Of a DNA stretch of 64,000 nucleotides, positions 1 to 9,629 are shown in pieces. The notes beneath the pieces were generated by a model. That model worked only from the letters and a program-made list of their open reading frames with translations, did no database searches and had not been told where the DNA came from. Where the stretch lies: assembly GCF_024181225.1 (NCBI RefSeq), contig NZ_CP051198.1:1984001-2048000 (forward strand), given 5' to 3'. Numbering within the stretch: position 1 is the first letter of the stretch; each line of letters opens with the position of its first letter. Origin of the DNA: Treponema sp. OMZ 787. Lineage in GTDB: Bacteria; Spirochaetota; Spirochaetia; Treponematales; Treponemataceae. Position numbers and translations under genes: made by a program.

Positions 1-2
1 AA

Positions 3-887
3 CTCGCATCGGACAGCATCCGCCTAAGATTTTTTCACGACATCTTTACCTTTGAAGTTATCGCAATTCCTTTTTTTACTCCGAACAAATTACCTTTTTT
101 TAGCTTTGAAGAAGGAGCGAAAGATGCTCTTTTTTATATTGAGCTTCCTGATAAACACACTGAAGGCGGCTTTACCATTCCTATAAAATACACAAAAACC
201 GAAAATGAAAAGCCCAAAATGTTTACGGACACGGAAGCGGCAGCTCGTCTCTCTTTCTTTTTACCCGGCATAGATTTTTCGATTTCAGGCTTTTACGGCT
301 GGGATAAAAATCCTAAATTTACGCGAAAAGGTAAAGTCAAATTATCAGGATTTATACCAACCGAAGCTTTAATAACCTTAAATCAAGAGTATTATCGAAT
401 AGGAATGGCAGGCCTTGATGCCGCAATACCGGCAGGAGATGTAACCGTAAGATTGGAAGGAGCTTGGATTGGCAACAGATATTTTAATCCCAAACTTATC
501 TTTGAACAGCCTAAACCCAAACATCAGCTCCTAATGCTGGCAGGTCTTGACTGGAATAAAAGCTCGTGGTTTATAAGCGCCCAATATTTTGAAGACCTTA
601 TTTTAAACCACAAAGACGATATAGAGCGGCCCATGCACAAAGGTTTTGTAAGCTTAAACATAAGCAAAACTTTTTTGAGGGAAACTCTTAAACTTTCTGC
701 AAGCGGAGCAATCGATATTAATTACGGAAGCACATTCAGCACTTACGCTGTTGATTACTCTCTTACCGACAACATTCATGTAATTTTGGGAGGAGACATT
801 TACACAAAAGGTTACGACGGCAAGGGAGACTTTGCACAATTAAACGAGATAAGCTCTATCTGGATTAAGGGGAGATTTAGCTGGTAA
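3..887 (+). CDS. Outer-membrane beta-barrel-like protein, 5' end outside window
   Basis: The frame is open from the window edge, so the ATG at 219 is internal; about 72 further codons precede it and read as protein (LASDSIRLRFFHDIFTFEVI). The visible 294 residues alternate polar and hydrophobic positions with many aromatics, in short strands such as FSISGFYGWD and VTVRLEGAWIG. The protein ends with an aromatic residue (GRFSW), a common C-terminal signature of outer-membrane barrels. I recognise no named family. It is followed by a separate promoter for the next operon, so it is probably the last gene of its transcript. A barrel in the outer membrane is an inference from strand pattern only; signal peptide and true start cannot be seen. 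Confidence 0.6.
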   Translation, partial: LASDSIRLRFFHDIFTFEVIAIPFFTPNKLPFFSFEEGAKDALFYIELPDKHTEGGFTIPIKYTKTENEKPKMFTDTEAAARLSFFLPGIDFSISGFYGWDKNPKFTRKGKVKLSGFIPTEALITLNQEYYRIGMAGLDAAIPAGDVTVRLEGAWIGNRYFNPKLIFEQPKPKHQLLMLAGLDWNKSSWFISAQYFEDLILNHKDDIERPMHKGFVSLNISKTFLRETLKLSASGAIDINYGSTFSTYAVDYSLTDNIHVILGGDIYTKGYDGKGDFAQLNEISSIWIKGRFSW

Positions 888-922
888 GATGAAGCTAAGT
901 TCTAAAATAAATAATCTCGAGC

Positions 923-952
923 TTGACAACTCCAATATTTATCTGATATAAT
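923..952 (+). promoter_or_regulatory. Sigma-70-type promoter for the OmpA/lipoprotein operon
   Basis: TTGACA at 923-928 and TATAAT at 947-952 are both perfect consensus hexamers, separated by 18 bases. The start codon of the next gene follows 47 bases downstream, with an AAAAGGAG ribosome-binding site at 981-988. Assignment rests on consensus match and position. Confidence 0.72.
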
Positions 953-999
953 TTTATAAAATATTTTATATAAAATTCCCAAAAGGAGTCTTGACATAA

Positions 1000-2154
1000 A
1001 TGAAAAAAATGTGTATATTATCCCCCCCCCCGAAATTTTCTCTTTTCTTTAGAAGTTTTTATATTTTACGGATATTCCTTACATTAACCGTTTTTTTTGT
1101 TTTTAATTTTACCCTGTTTTCTCAAACCGGAGACAATGTCTTACCTGCCGATAAATGGTATCATAATTTTTTTGTTGCGGGAGAATTTCAATCTTATTTG
1201 CCTATTCCTGTCTTAAAAGATTATACGGAACCTAAACCCGGATACAGACTTTCTTTGGGCTATACCTTTTTGCACTCCAAACAACATAATATCCCATTAT
1301 TTATCGAGGGAGGACACAGCTTTATATCAGGTACCAATCCCTTGGTAAGAAGCTTTGACATTTATCCCATAAACTTAAATATCGCCTATGAATGGACTCC
1401 GATAAAATATTTTTCGATAGGGGCCTTTACAGGAGGAGGAATACATATTTCATCGATAAAACACTATCCCACTGTAGTCGATATGCTTGAAAACAAGCTT
1501 AACAAAACCAAAGAAGCCGGAGGCCTTTTAAAGGCAGGCCTCATACTGGGAAGCAATATAAGCGAAAAAAATATAGAATTCCGCATTTCTTTTTCGGCCG
1601 ACATTATTTTGGAAAAGCCCAAACTCATACCTCTCCCTTCTTTTCAAGCGGGAATAAGATTTTATCCCATGGGGCTTAGCACCTATGCAAAAAAACTTAA
1701 AACTCAAAAAAATGAAAATACCGCCAAACTTCCCTTAAAAGAATTTGATGCAATTTATGTATTTTTTAATCCCGATAGTTATGACCTTGATGTAAATGCA
1801 AAAGCCGAAATAAAAAAAGCGGCAGAAATTATAAAACAAAACAGCGATATCTTTGCGGTTATGGAAAGCTCCACAGCTCCTTTAGGTTCAAAAACAGAGC
1901 GGCTCATCCTAGAAGAAAATCGTATAAGGACTATAGCAGATTATCTAAAAGAAAACTGCCGAATCGATGCAGAAAAAATAATATATACCGAATTATTGCA
2001 ACATGAAAATACGGATCAAAAAAAATCCGAAAGTGAAGAGTTTTACACCCAATACAGATACGTTAAAATCCGTTTTGTAAGAATTAAGTTTAACTCGCAA
2101 GACGGCAAAAATATCTATAAAATCGATGGAGAAAAAAATGAAAAAAACAATTAA
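1000..2154 (+). CDS. OmpA-family envelope protein with a C-tract in its signal region
   Basis: A 384-residue protein. Residues 1-42 form a long basic and hydrophobic export signal ending near LFSQ. Residues about 48-240 look like a small beta-barrel with repeated aromatic strands. Residues about 250-360 resemble an OmpA C-terminal peptidoglycan-binding domain: a predicted strand FDAIYVFF, then the conserved helix ENRIRTIADYL, then RYVKIRFV. The start ATG at 1000 has GGAG 11 bases upstream. Codons 8-11 contain ten consecutive C residues, so a one-base slip would destroy the frame; the next in-frame ATG is far downstream, after the signal. The gene overlaps the following lipoprotein gene by 17 bases, which implies co-transcription and coupled translation. 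The OmpA assignment is moderate because the domain is degenerate; the exact ligand is unknown. Confidence 0.72.
   Translation: MKKMCILSPPPKFSLFFRSFYILRIFLTLTVFFVFNFTLFSQTGDNVLPADKWYHNFFVAGEFQSYLPIPVLKDYTEPKPGYRLSLGYTFLHSKQHNIPLFIEGGHSFISGTNPLVRSFDIYPINLNIAYEWTPIKYFSIGAFTGGGIHISSIKHYPTVVDMLENKLNKTKEAGGLLKAGLILGSNISEKNIEFRISFSADIILEKPKLIPLPSFQAGIRFYPMGLSTYAKKLKTQKNENTAKLPLKEFDAIYVFFNPDSYDLDVNAKAEIKKAAEIIKQNSDIFAVMESSTAPLGSKTERLILEENRIRTIADYLKENCRIDAEKIIYTELLQHENTDQKKSESEEFYTQYRYVKIRFVRIKFNSQDGKNIYKIDGEKNEKNN
1022..1031 (+). repeat. Poly-C tract (10 C) inside a coding region
   Basis: Ten uninterrupted C residues lie 22 bases into the OmpA-family gene, within its signal sequence. Long C runs are rare in this A+T-rich DNA. 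Such tracts are classic sites of slipped-strand phase variation in surface-protein genes of other bacteria. At ten C the gene is in frame. Confidence 0.9.
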
Positions 2155-5100
2155 AAGATTCTTTTTTTATGTCGCTTTTTTAAGCTTACTTGTTTCCTGT
2201 AAAAATACCTACAATAATTTATTACCCAAAAACGAACAGCAGCTTTTAAAATTGGAATTGGAAAATGTCGAAAGAAATACCGTCGGCAACGCATCCGGCA
2301 TAAACAAAAAATATGTCATAATCAAGGTACCGAAGGGAACCGATGTTACGCGCCTTATTCCTCAAGCAGTTGTTTCAGAACAGGCAACTCTTTTTCCCGT
2401 TACCTTACGGTACATGAAGGAAGCCTTTCCCGAAATTGATGCGGTAAAAATTGCAGAAAAAATAGCCCTATCGGAAGAAATAAAATCAATAAAGGAGCTT
2501 TTCTTTGATTTATATTCTGCAAACCCTAAATTTAAGGTGCCTCCCTTAATTTTCCCCATCAACTTTTTAAGCCCCGTACATTTTGCTGTAATGGGAGGCA
2601 TGGGAAATATCGAAATATACACAGTAAAGGTTTTATACGAGGACGGCACCGAACCCGGAACGGGTGTCCTGCCCCCGGGTGTACCGGCCGAAAAAAATAT
2701 TTTAAGGTTTTCGGTTGAGAATGTTCAAATAGGAGAGAGCCTAATAAAAGAAAAAACGGTAGACTTTACCGTAAAAGCCGATACCGAAGTTAGAGCCTTG
2801 ATTCCTCAAGTCGAAGTTTCCGAAGGAGCGGTACCCATACCGGTAAACGAATACTATCTTCAAAAAACGGCCGAAAAAATGGGGCTTGATTATTTAAATG
2901 TTATTACCGGCCTAATGACAGCACAAAATCAGGAGGCTTATTTAAAGGCCCTCATTGCACCCATAGATATTTCAAACTTCAGCCTCCCCCTCGATAAGCC
3001 CATAGACTTTACAAATCCCGTTTCCTTTGCAATCCTCGGCAAGGACAAGGATGTAAAACTATACAGGGTAACTTGTACCCGCGATAAAAATGCAGCCGAA
3101 CTTACAGGTTTTAGTTTTTCCAAATTTAATAATCCCGGTCTTGTAAAAGACGGAATAATAAGCCTAAACAAAGAAGATAAAACAATCCGTGCCGATGTTT
3201 TTTATCCCGTCGAATATTCCGCAACGGAAGGCTTCAGCCTTTCCTGCAGTCTTGAGTTTATCGGCGATGAAGCAAAGATAGAATATAAGGGCACGGTTTA
3301 TGACCATAAGGATAAAATGCCCTTTGTTCCCGAAAAACGGCAAGGACAATCCGATCTTGGATCGGCTCAGGCAAAACTTACAATAAAATTCGGAGCCGAA
3401 ACTGCCGAATATGATGTTTTTATTAACTTTAAAGAAGACCCCGATACTGTAAGAAGCATTACCGATTTCCGTTTTGAAAAATTCCTCAATGCCGAAATCA
3501 AAGCCGATTCAATGGCTTCAATTTCGAACGACGGACATGAAGGAACAATAAGTGCAACCGTATTGTATACCGGAGCAGAAAGGCCCGAAAGCCTCGTTCC
3601 TTCTTTTATAAGCGGAGGAAAGGTCAGCCTGAACGGAATCGAACAATCTCCGGGAAGCACCCCTCAGGATTTTAGAAAGACCCTAAGCTATCTTTGCACC
3701 TCAAAGGTCGGAAACTACACAAGAAGTTACAAGGTAAAAATTACCTTTATTAAAACCGAAAATGCACAAGCCGTATTAAAAAGTTTTAAATTCCCGTCTC
3801 ATCTAAACCCCGCTCTTTCAAAAGATGCCGAAGGAAAAATAGACGAACTTACAAATGCAGTCTATCTTACGGTAAACTACTCACAAGGAAGCGAACCCGA
3901 ATACTTAACACCCGAATTTTCATCTACCGGAATAGTTACCGTAAACGGAATAACCCAATCAAGCGGCTTTAGCGGTCATAATTTTAAGTACAGCGTATAC
4001 TACAAGGTAAGCGCACCTGATGACCCTGCGGTCAATAAAACATATGCGGTTCATGTAAACTTTATTTTTTCTCAAGACTCAGGCTGCGAACTATCGGCCT
4101 TTTCGATAAGGGCGGCCGACAACCCGACGCTAAGCCGGGACATCGAAGCCTACATAAGCAGCTCAAACAAGATATACGCCCTAATCCCCAAGGAGGCCGA
4201 TATTACAAATATTATACCTTCCTTTACGGCAAGAGGAAAGGTAAGCATAGGCGGTATTGAGCAATCAAGCGGAGTAAGCCCCGTAAACTTTTCCGATACG
4301 GTAGAATATACCGTAACAAGCGAAAACGGTTTTTACACCAAGGTTTATTTTGTTACCTTGCAAACGGCAGGAGACGTAATTTATGTAAACCCCTATGCTC
4401 AGGGCAGAAACAACGGAAGCACATGGCAGGATGCTTTTACAAGTCTTGACCTTGCCCTTCAAAAAATAGCCGAGCTTCCCGCCGGAAACACAGCGGAACT
4501 TTGGCTTACAAAGAATGTAAGGGTACAAAACAAAAACTTTGAAACCGCCTCCGCCCTCATCGTACGCGGAGGCTTTGAAGGGTCTGAAGCCCATCATTCC
4601 CTTAGAAACAAGGAAAACAAAACCCTTTTTGAAGATTTAAGCCTTTCTTCTATTCAAAGTTTAAGAGGAACCTTTATTTTTGACCAGATAAATTTTAGTT
4701 CTCACACTCAAGACTTTGAACCGCTTGCAGGGCTTAACTTGGAAGAAGAAGCGGAAACCGTCATTGAGTTTGAAAACTGTCTTTTTAATGGTACCCGCAT
4801 AAGCATAGATGACGGCAGGGTAAAAATGCTTAAGCTAAAGAATATTGAGCTTGACGAAGAGAGCACCTTAAATCTTAAATATACATCAAGTACACCCCGC
4901 CTAAATGTAAAAATAGAAAAGGCCGCCTTTAAGGGCAATTTATTAAATGAAGGAAACTTTGCAGAAAGTATCGAAATTGCGGATTCGGTTTTTAAGAATC
5001 ATACCGGTTTAAAAACCCTCAAATGCCTTGCACAAAACATCAAGGCAGAAAACCTTACACTTGAGGGAAGCACCCTTCAGGGCGGCCCTATTCAGATAAG

Positions 5101-7099
5101 CGGGGAAAATATTTTTACGCTTAAAGATAGCTCCCTCCCATTAACATCTTCAATCAGAGTAAAAAACTTTAACGAAGGAAGCATAAAAATAGAAAACAGC
5201 CTCTTAGGTTCTTTAAACCTTGAAAAAGAAGGAAGTGAAATTATTAAATTAAAAAATTTTGACCTTAAAGATTCTTATATCGGTACTATAGAAACGGGAG
5301 CCGGAATAATAAGCGAAAAACTTGCCGTAAATGGAAGATCAGTTTTTACCGGTAAAACCGGTAAAAGTCTTACCCTCCCCGCCTGTAGTCTTACAATTAA
5401 AGATGCCTTTTTTGAAGGAAACATAGACACCTTTTGCTTGGCAAAAGACTTTCGGCAAATAATGGAGACAATCCCCCTTCACACCGAAGTAGATAATCTT
5501 ACAGCCTCAAGCCTAAGCTGCGGCTACATCGAAATGCGGAAAAAATTATTAATCCCTCCTTTTCTTGAATTAGACCTTCGTAATCATTATAATGATTCGC
5601 ACGGTTATGATAACGAACCCGACGACTTCAACCAGGACGGAACTCAAAGTATAACAAACTGTAATTTGGAGCAGTTTTTTATAATGAGCGGCCACGATAT
5701 AAATATAGACGGCATTAAACTGCGGGGAAAAAGAGAGGCCGATATAAGGTATGAGATGCATCGTTATAGTAGATCAAAAAAGATAGCACAGTTTTTTATT
5801 GTAAAAAACGAAAAAACCGAAAACGGTACCCTCAGCATAAAAAACATCGATACCGAATGCGGCTGGCTTAGGTGCATAAGCAATGACGTAATTGCAGAAA
5901 ATATAAGCTGCCCTTCAATGTCCGAATTTTACGGCTTTGAAAGGGCAAGCGTTCAAAACTGTAATTTTAAAAACTTACCCTATATTGAATATAGATTTCA
6001 TGACCCTGCGTACGGTGGACCTTACCGAGTAAATTCTGCAGCCGTATATATAATGGCAAAGGAGGTAAGGTTTAAGGATAATACATTTGAAAATTCAGGT
6101 TACTTTTATCAGGCAAAAAATAGATGTGTAAGGATATCGGTATGCGATAAACTCGATATTTCGGGCAATAAAGGCCTTAGTCTTTCTTTAATGACTAAAA
6201 ACAAAATCCGCCTTGAAAACCAAAAATTTATAAACTTTTTTTTAAATTCCGACTTTATTCATCTTCACGACGGATGTTTATTTAGCATAGATTTTAGTTA
6301 CAACCACAGCCAACGGGTGGATAAAGCCATAAAAGACATGAACAGACCGGATCTAAACTATCATGCTTTTTCTAAACGTTATGAAAAAAAAGACTTTGTC
6401 TCCTCTGCCCATTTAAAAAATTGCACCTTTAAAGGAGCGGTAATGATTGATGATCTGCGTCTTTCTTCTGATCAGTCTGAACTGCCCGATAAAAAAATAG
6501 TATTCGAAGACTGTGAGATAGACAATTATATCTATAATCAACAGTATGATACCTATTTATTGACACAAAAGCAACATCAAATAAGAACAGCTATTGATAC
6601 CGAAATAATACGTTTAGAAACAGAGGCCTACATAAGCTTTAATATACACCAAGGATTTGGTAAGTTAACAATAAAAGATTCAACTTTTGGTAGTAAGGTC
6701 TTTCCCAATTCTGTAAAAGAGCCTTTTATATACAGTAAGAATTTGGAAGTTACAAACTGTACTTTTACCTTAGCGAGACATGTACAGGTTATCCATCAAG
6801 GCCAATACCATTATCCCTCAGTTTTAAGAATGGAAAACTGCACATTTAAATTTATGGGTTATAGCTCCTTTCTTAAGGAACACGACAGCATAAACAGCCC
6901 CTGTATAAACCTTCCGCAAAACGCCCAAAATAAGATTTCAATTACAGGGTGTAAGTTTGAGGCCGATGTACCGTCAGACTCACAGCCAAAGATAAAAAAA
7001 ATGATCAAAGGCTGGCAGCCTACGGGGTACAACGGTAATAGCGATAGTCACGGTAATACTTATAAGGATATTACGAAAATCTTCGAGGCTCCTTTTTAA
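2138..7099 (+). CDS. Large beta-helix surface lipoprotein
   Basis: The start is placed at 2138 because GGAG at 2128-2131 has ideal spacing to it; an in-frame ATG at 2126 has no such site. The product is 1,653 residues. A basic, hydrophobic N-terminus ends in the lipobox LLVSC, so it should be lipidated. Residues about 35-750 hold several similar beta-sandwich repeats, each built around a motif like SFSKFNNPGL, SFKFPSHLNPAL or FSIRAADNPTL followed by a short V-x-YSQGSEPE-like strand. At about residue 750 the motif YVNPYAQGRNNGSTWQDAF begins, typical of right-handed parallel beta-helix surface proteins. The remaining 900 residues are short repeating strands rich in N and C (for example FENCLF, NCTFKG, MENCTF), consistent with that fold. 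No catalytic residues are evident. Likely role is surface exposure or adhesion. It shares an operon with the OmpA-family gene and is closed by a hairpin terminator. Confidence 0.75.
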   Translation: MKKTIKRFFFYVAFLSLLVSCKNTYNNLLPKNEQQLLKLELENVERNTVGNASGINKKYVIIKVPKGTDVTRLIPQAVVSEQATLFPVTLRYMKEAFPEIDAVKIAEKIALSEEIKSIKELFFDLYSANPKFKVPPLIFPINFLSPVHFAVMGGMGNIEIYTVKVLYEDGTEPGTGVLPPGVPAEKNILRFSVENVQIGESLIKEKTVDFTVKADTEVRALIPQVEVSEGAVPIPVNEYYLQKTAEKMGLDYLNVITGLMTAQNQEAYLKALIAPIDISNFSLPLDKPIDFTNPVSFAILGKDKDVKLYRVTCTRDKNAAELTGFSFSKFNNPGLVKDGIISLNKEDKTIRADVFYPVEYSATEGFSLSCSLEFIGDEAKIEYKGTVYDHKDKMPFVPEKRQGQSDLGSAQAKLTIKFGAETAEYDVFINFKEDPDTVRSITDFRFEKFLNAEIKADSMASISNDGHEGTISATVLYTGAERPESLVPSFISGGKVSLNGIEQSPGSTPQDFRKTLSYLCTSKVGNYTRSYKVKITFIKTENAQAVLKSFKFPSHLNPALSKDAEGKIDELTNAVYLTVNYSQGSEPEYLTPEFSSTGIVTVNGITQSSGFSGHNFKYSVYYKVSAPDDPAVNKTYAVHVNFIFSQDSGCELSAFSIRAADNPTLSRDIEAYISSSNKIYALIPKEADITNIIPSFTARGKVSIGGIEQSSGVSPVNFSDTVEYTVTSENGFYTKVYFVTLQTAGDVIYVNPYAQGRNNGSTWQDAFTSLDLALQKIAELPAGNTAELWLTKNVRVQNKNFETASALIVRGGFEGSEAHHSLRNKENKTLFEDLSLSSIQSLRGTFIFDQINFSSHTQDFEPLAGLNLEEEAETVIEFENCLFNGTRISIDDGRVKMLKLKNIELDEESTLNLKYTSSTPRLNVKIEKAAFKGNLLNEGNFAESIEIADSVFKNHTGLKTLKCLAQNIKAENLTLEGSTLQGGPIQISGENIFTLKDSSLPLTSSIRVKNFNEGSIKIENSLLGSLNLEKEGSEIIKLKNFDLKDSYIGTIETGAGIISEKLAVNGRSVFTGKTGKSLTLPACSLTIKDAFFEGNIDTFCLAKDFRQIMETIPLHTEVDNLTASSLSCGYIEMRKKLLIPPFLELDLRNHYNDSHGYDNEPDDFNQDGTQSITNCNLEQFFIMSGHDINIDGIKLRGKREADIRYEMHRYSRSKKIAQFFIVKNEKTENGTLSIKNIDTECGWLRCISNDVIAENISCPSMSEFYGFERASVQNCNFKNLPYIEYRFHDPAYGGPYRVNSAAVYIMAKEVRFKDNTFENSGYFYQAKNRCVRISVCDKLDISGNKGLSLSLMTKNKIRLENQKFINFFLNSDFIHLHDGCLFSIDFSYNHSQRVDKAIKDMNRPDLNYHAFSKRYEKKDFVSSAHLKNCTFKGAVMIDDLRLSSDQSELPDKKIVFEDCEIDNYIYNQQYDTYLLTQKQHQIRTAIDTEIIRLETEAYISFNIHQGFGKLTIKDSTFGSKVFPNSVKEPFIYSKNLEVTNCTFTLARHVQVIHQGQYHYPSVLRMENCTFKFMGYSSFLKEHDSINSPCINLPQNAQNKISITGCKFEADVPSDSQPKIKKMIKGWQPTGYNGNSDSHGNTYKDITKIFEAPF

Positions 7100-7128
7100 A
7101 GAGGCTTGATTAAGAAGATTTTATGAAG

Positions 7129-7155
7129 AGAGGGCTTTTTTTAAAAAGGCCCTCT
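7129..7155. terminator. Bidirectional intrinsic terminator
   Basis: AGAGGGC (7129-7135) pairs with GCCCTCT (7149-7155), and the sequence between is a T-run followed by an A-run that extends the stem. It lies between two convergent genes, so it can serve both strands. Confidence 0.7.
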
Positions 7156-7207
7156 GCTTAAAATCATTATTTTCCGCCTCTTTTTTTAAGGTAATTTTAA
7201 ATCGTTT

Positions 7208-8065
7208 TTAAGCTTTCTTTAACTTAATGAGCACAAGGGCCGCAAGCACAATCAAAACGGCAGCAAAAAATTGGAGGAGAGTCATGTTTTCCTTTAAAAA
7301 TAAAAGCCCTACCGCAAGGCTTGTAACAGGCTCTAATGTGCTCAAAATTGAAGTATATTTCGCCCCAATCTTGGCAACCGCTTTTTGATATAAAAAGGTC
7401 GCACCTACCGTTAAAATACAGGAGTAGAAAATAAGCAGACCAAACTGCGGAAGCGTAAAATCAAAAGGAATCCTTTCAGGCTGGGATAGAGAAAAGGCAA
7501 AAATCATCAGACTGCCGAAAAAATTAACATAAAATAAAAGCTTAATAGGATGAATTTTTTTTGTTCTTTCCAGAATAAATGAATACACGCTGTACACAAT
7601 AGCCGACATAAATGCATATATTATTCCCGGAGCACTTGAAACCTCTTTAAAATCGGCTATAAAAAATAGCCCCATGACTGCGGCCGCAATACAAAGTATC
7701 TCATATATTGAGGGTCTTTGTTTTAACATAAAAGCCGAAGCCGTAAAAATTATAACCGGATATAAAAAATGGATGGATGTAGCACTTCCCGAATTTATAT
7801 ATTTATATGAGGCAAACAAACTTATACTGTTGAGGGTAAAAAACAGAGCAGCTAATAAGACAAGCCGAAATTCTTTTTTATTTAATTTCATATCAATTTT
7901 TAAAAATTTTGAATAAATAAAGATAAAAATCAAGGCTAAGGACATCCTGTAAAAACTGGAACCTATGGGGTTTAAACCTAAATCGAATAAAATCTTTGTA
8001 AAAAGCGGCATAAGCCCGAATATAAAGGCAGAGGCCGCAGCATCTATAAAACCTGATATTTTAAT
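7208..8065 (-). CDS. EamA/DMT-family membrane transporter, probable ATT start
   Basis: About ten hydrophobic segments and two related halves identify an EamA-type drug/metabolite transporter of the inner membrane; the substrate is unknown. The first ATG (8011) falls inside the first membrane segment. Reading upstream in frame adds IKISGFIDAAASAFIFGL, which completes that segment, before a stop at 8080-8078. In this extension there is no ATG, GTG or TTG, but an ATT at 8065 sits 8 bases after AGAGG, an ideal ribosome-binding spacing. I therefore place the start at ATT, giving 285 residues; the ATG at 8011 would give 267 and a truncated first helix. Typical EamA proteins are about 290-300 residues, which favours the longer form. 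A terminator for the upstream carrier gene lies only about 20 bases before the start region. Confidence 0.72.
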   Translation of the reverse strand: MKISGFIDAAASAFIFGLMPLFTKILFDLGLNPIGSSFYRMSLALIFIFIYSKFLKIDMKLNKKEFRLVLLAALFFTLNSISLFASYKYINSGSATSIHFLYPVIIFTASAFMLKQRPSIYEILCIAAAVMGLFFIADFKEVSSAPGIIYAFMSAIVYSVYSFILERTKKIHPIKLLFYVNFFGSLMIFAFSLSQPERIPFDFTLPQFGLLIFYSCILTVGATFLYQKAVAKIGAKYTSILSTLEPVTSLAVGLLFLKENMTLLQFFAAVLIVLAALVLIKLKKA

Positions 8066-8084
8066 TTTGGATTCCTCTTAATAC

Positions 8085-8128
8085 AAAAAAATATGGCATC
8101 GTTAACCTTAAAAAAGTTTATCGATGCC
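8085..8128 (-). terminator. Intrinsic terminator downstream of the YfcC-family gene
   Basis: On the minus strand GGCATCG pairs with CGATGCC (arms at 8128-8122 and 8101-8095), with several further pairs inside the stem, followed by ATATTTTTTT. It sits about 75 bases after the carrier's stop codon and just ahead of the EamA gene, so it may separate or attenuate the two. Confidence 0.6.
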
Positions 8129-8200
8129 GTTGATGTTTGAACAAATATGCCGCTTAACGGTTACAACCAATTTATACGGCATACAATAATTAGCAATTTT

Positions 8201-9613
8201 TTATACGGGACCGTACCCGATAATTGTAGCTATTATTAGAATTACGGAACAAGCGATATACCAAAGCCCCATAAGCTTCCAAAACCATTTAAACCATTTG
8301 CCGTATGATATACCTCCTATAGCTATAGCCGCCATAAGATCGCCTGCTGTAGGTGTGAACAAATTCGTAATACCGTCGCCGAACTGAAATGCCAATACGG
8401 CAGTCTGCCGCGTCAGACCTATGACATCCGCTAAAGGAGTCATTATCGGCATACTTATAACAGCCTGCCCCGTTCCCGAAGGAATAAAAATATTTATAAA
8501 AGACTGTAATACAAACATTCCGACGGCACTGATTTGCAGCGGCAGCCCCTGAACCATATTTGAAAAGCTGTGGACTATAACATCCAAAATTTTTCCGTCC
8601 ATCATTATAACGGTTATAGCTCTTGCAAAGCCTACACAAATGGCAGCATAAACAAGATTTTCCGCACCTTTTACAAAATGCCGTACTGTCTCATTTAAAC
8701 TAAGCCCGCCTACCAAACCGCAAATAATACCGGTTCCGACAAAGACGGCCGCAATTTCGGTCAAATAGAAATGATGCACTACAACCCCATAAACAAGAAC
8801 AACAATCCCTAAAACAAAGATTGCCAAAGAAAGTTTTTGCTTAAGAGTAAATACAATATCTTTCGATAATAAATCGTTTTCCCGATAAGGACTTTTCAAA
8901 TCTTGCTCATACATAGGACTTAATTTAGGATTTTTTTGAATTTTTCCTGCATAAATGTATATGTATACTATCGTTATCGCCATAAGAACAATAAAAGAAA
9001 CTATCCTAAGCTCGATACCGCTCAATATAGGAACATCCGCTATTTTTTGTGCCGTAATGATGGTAAAAGGATTTAAAATAGCTCCTATGTAACCGACACC
9101 TACACCGCACATACCCAGTGCAACACCTGTAATTGAATCAAATCCTAGGGCAAGGCAAAGCGTTATATGCAAAGGTAAAAAAGCCAAACACTCTTCAAAA
9201 TTTCCTATTATAGCTCCGCCCAATCCCCAAAATATAAGAATAACCGGAATAATAAGTCTTTCCCTGCCTTTAAGTTTTACCATAGCCATCTTCAACACAG
9301 AATCAAGAGCTCCTGTTCCTTTTAAAATGCCGAAAATACCTCCAATTATCAACAAAAAGTTAATTATTTCGGCTGACTCATTTAGCCCTCTGGGGACTGC
9401 CTGTAAAATACCCCAAAATGAAACAGGATTCCTTTCAATAGGATGATAGCTGTAAGGGTCAACTACATTTACCCCCTTAGCCGAATCCAACACACGGGTA
9501 TATTCTCCTGTAGGAAGAACATACGTAAAAATCGATGCAAGGATGAGCAAAACCAGAATGAGAACAATCGCATCGGGTGCTTTTAGCTTAAACCGTTTAA
9601 CTTTTAAATCCAT
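8201..9613 (-). CDS. YfcC-family carrier (C4-dicarboxylate/basic amino-acid type)
   Basis: A 470-residue, highly hydrophobic protein with about twelve membrane segments. It matches the YfcC/DcuC-like pattern: N-terminal APDAIVLILVLLILASIFTYVLPTGEY, then an ESAEIINFLLIIGGIFGIL segment, and the conserved C-terminal block FIPSGTGQAVISMPIMTPLAD with FQFGDGITNLFTPTAGDLMA. Members of this group import or exchange dicarboxylates, amino acids or peptides; which substrate applies here is not visible. The start has AAGGAG upstream. It is divergent from a TetR regulator and a PepD dipeptidase, so amino-acid or peptide uptake is the best contextual guess. Its promoter is a perfect consensus with a palindromic operator in the spacer, so repression by the adjacent TetR protein is likely. 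Confidence 0.85.
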   Translation of the reverse strand: MDLKVKRFKLKAPDAIVLILVLLILASIFTYVLPTGEYTRVLDSAKGVNVVDPYSYHPIERNPVSFWGILQAVPRGLNESAEIINFLLIIGGIFGILKGTGALDSVLKMAMVKLKGRERLIIPVILIFWGLGGAIIGNFEECLAFLPLHITLCLALGFDSITGVALGMCGVGVGYIGAILNPFTIITAQKIADVPILSGIELRIVSFIVLMAITIVYIYIYAGKIQKNPKLSPMYEQDLKSPYRENDLLSKDIVFTLKQKLSLAIFVLGIVVLVYGVVVHHFYLTEIAAVFVGTGIICGLVGGLSLNETVRHFVKGAENLVYAAICVGFARAITVIMMDGKILDVIVHSFSNMVQGLPLQISAVGMFVLQSFINIFIPSGTGQAVISMPIMTPLADVIGLTRQTAVLAFQFGDGITNLFTPTAGDLMAAIAIGGISYGKWFKWFWKLMGLWYIACSVILIIATIIGYGPV

Positions 9614-9629
9614 AAACGAACTCCTTAAC

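Noticed and set aside
8129..8200. ATGCCG...CGGCAT inverted repeat as a riboswitch or operator
   Set aside because: Six-base arms with a large loop and no conserved elements; likely chance.
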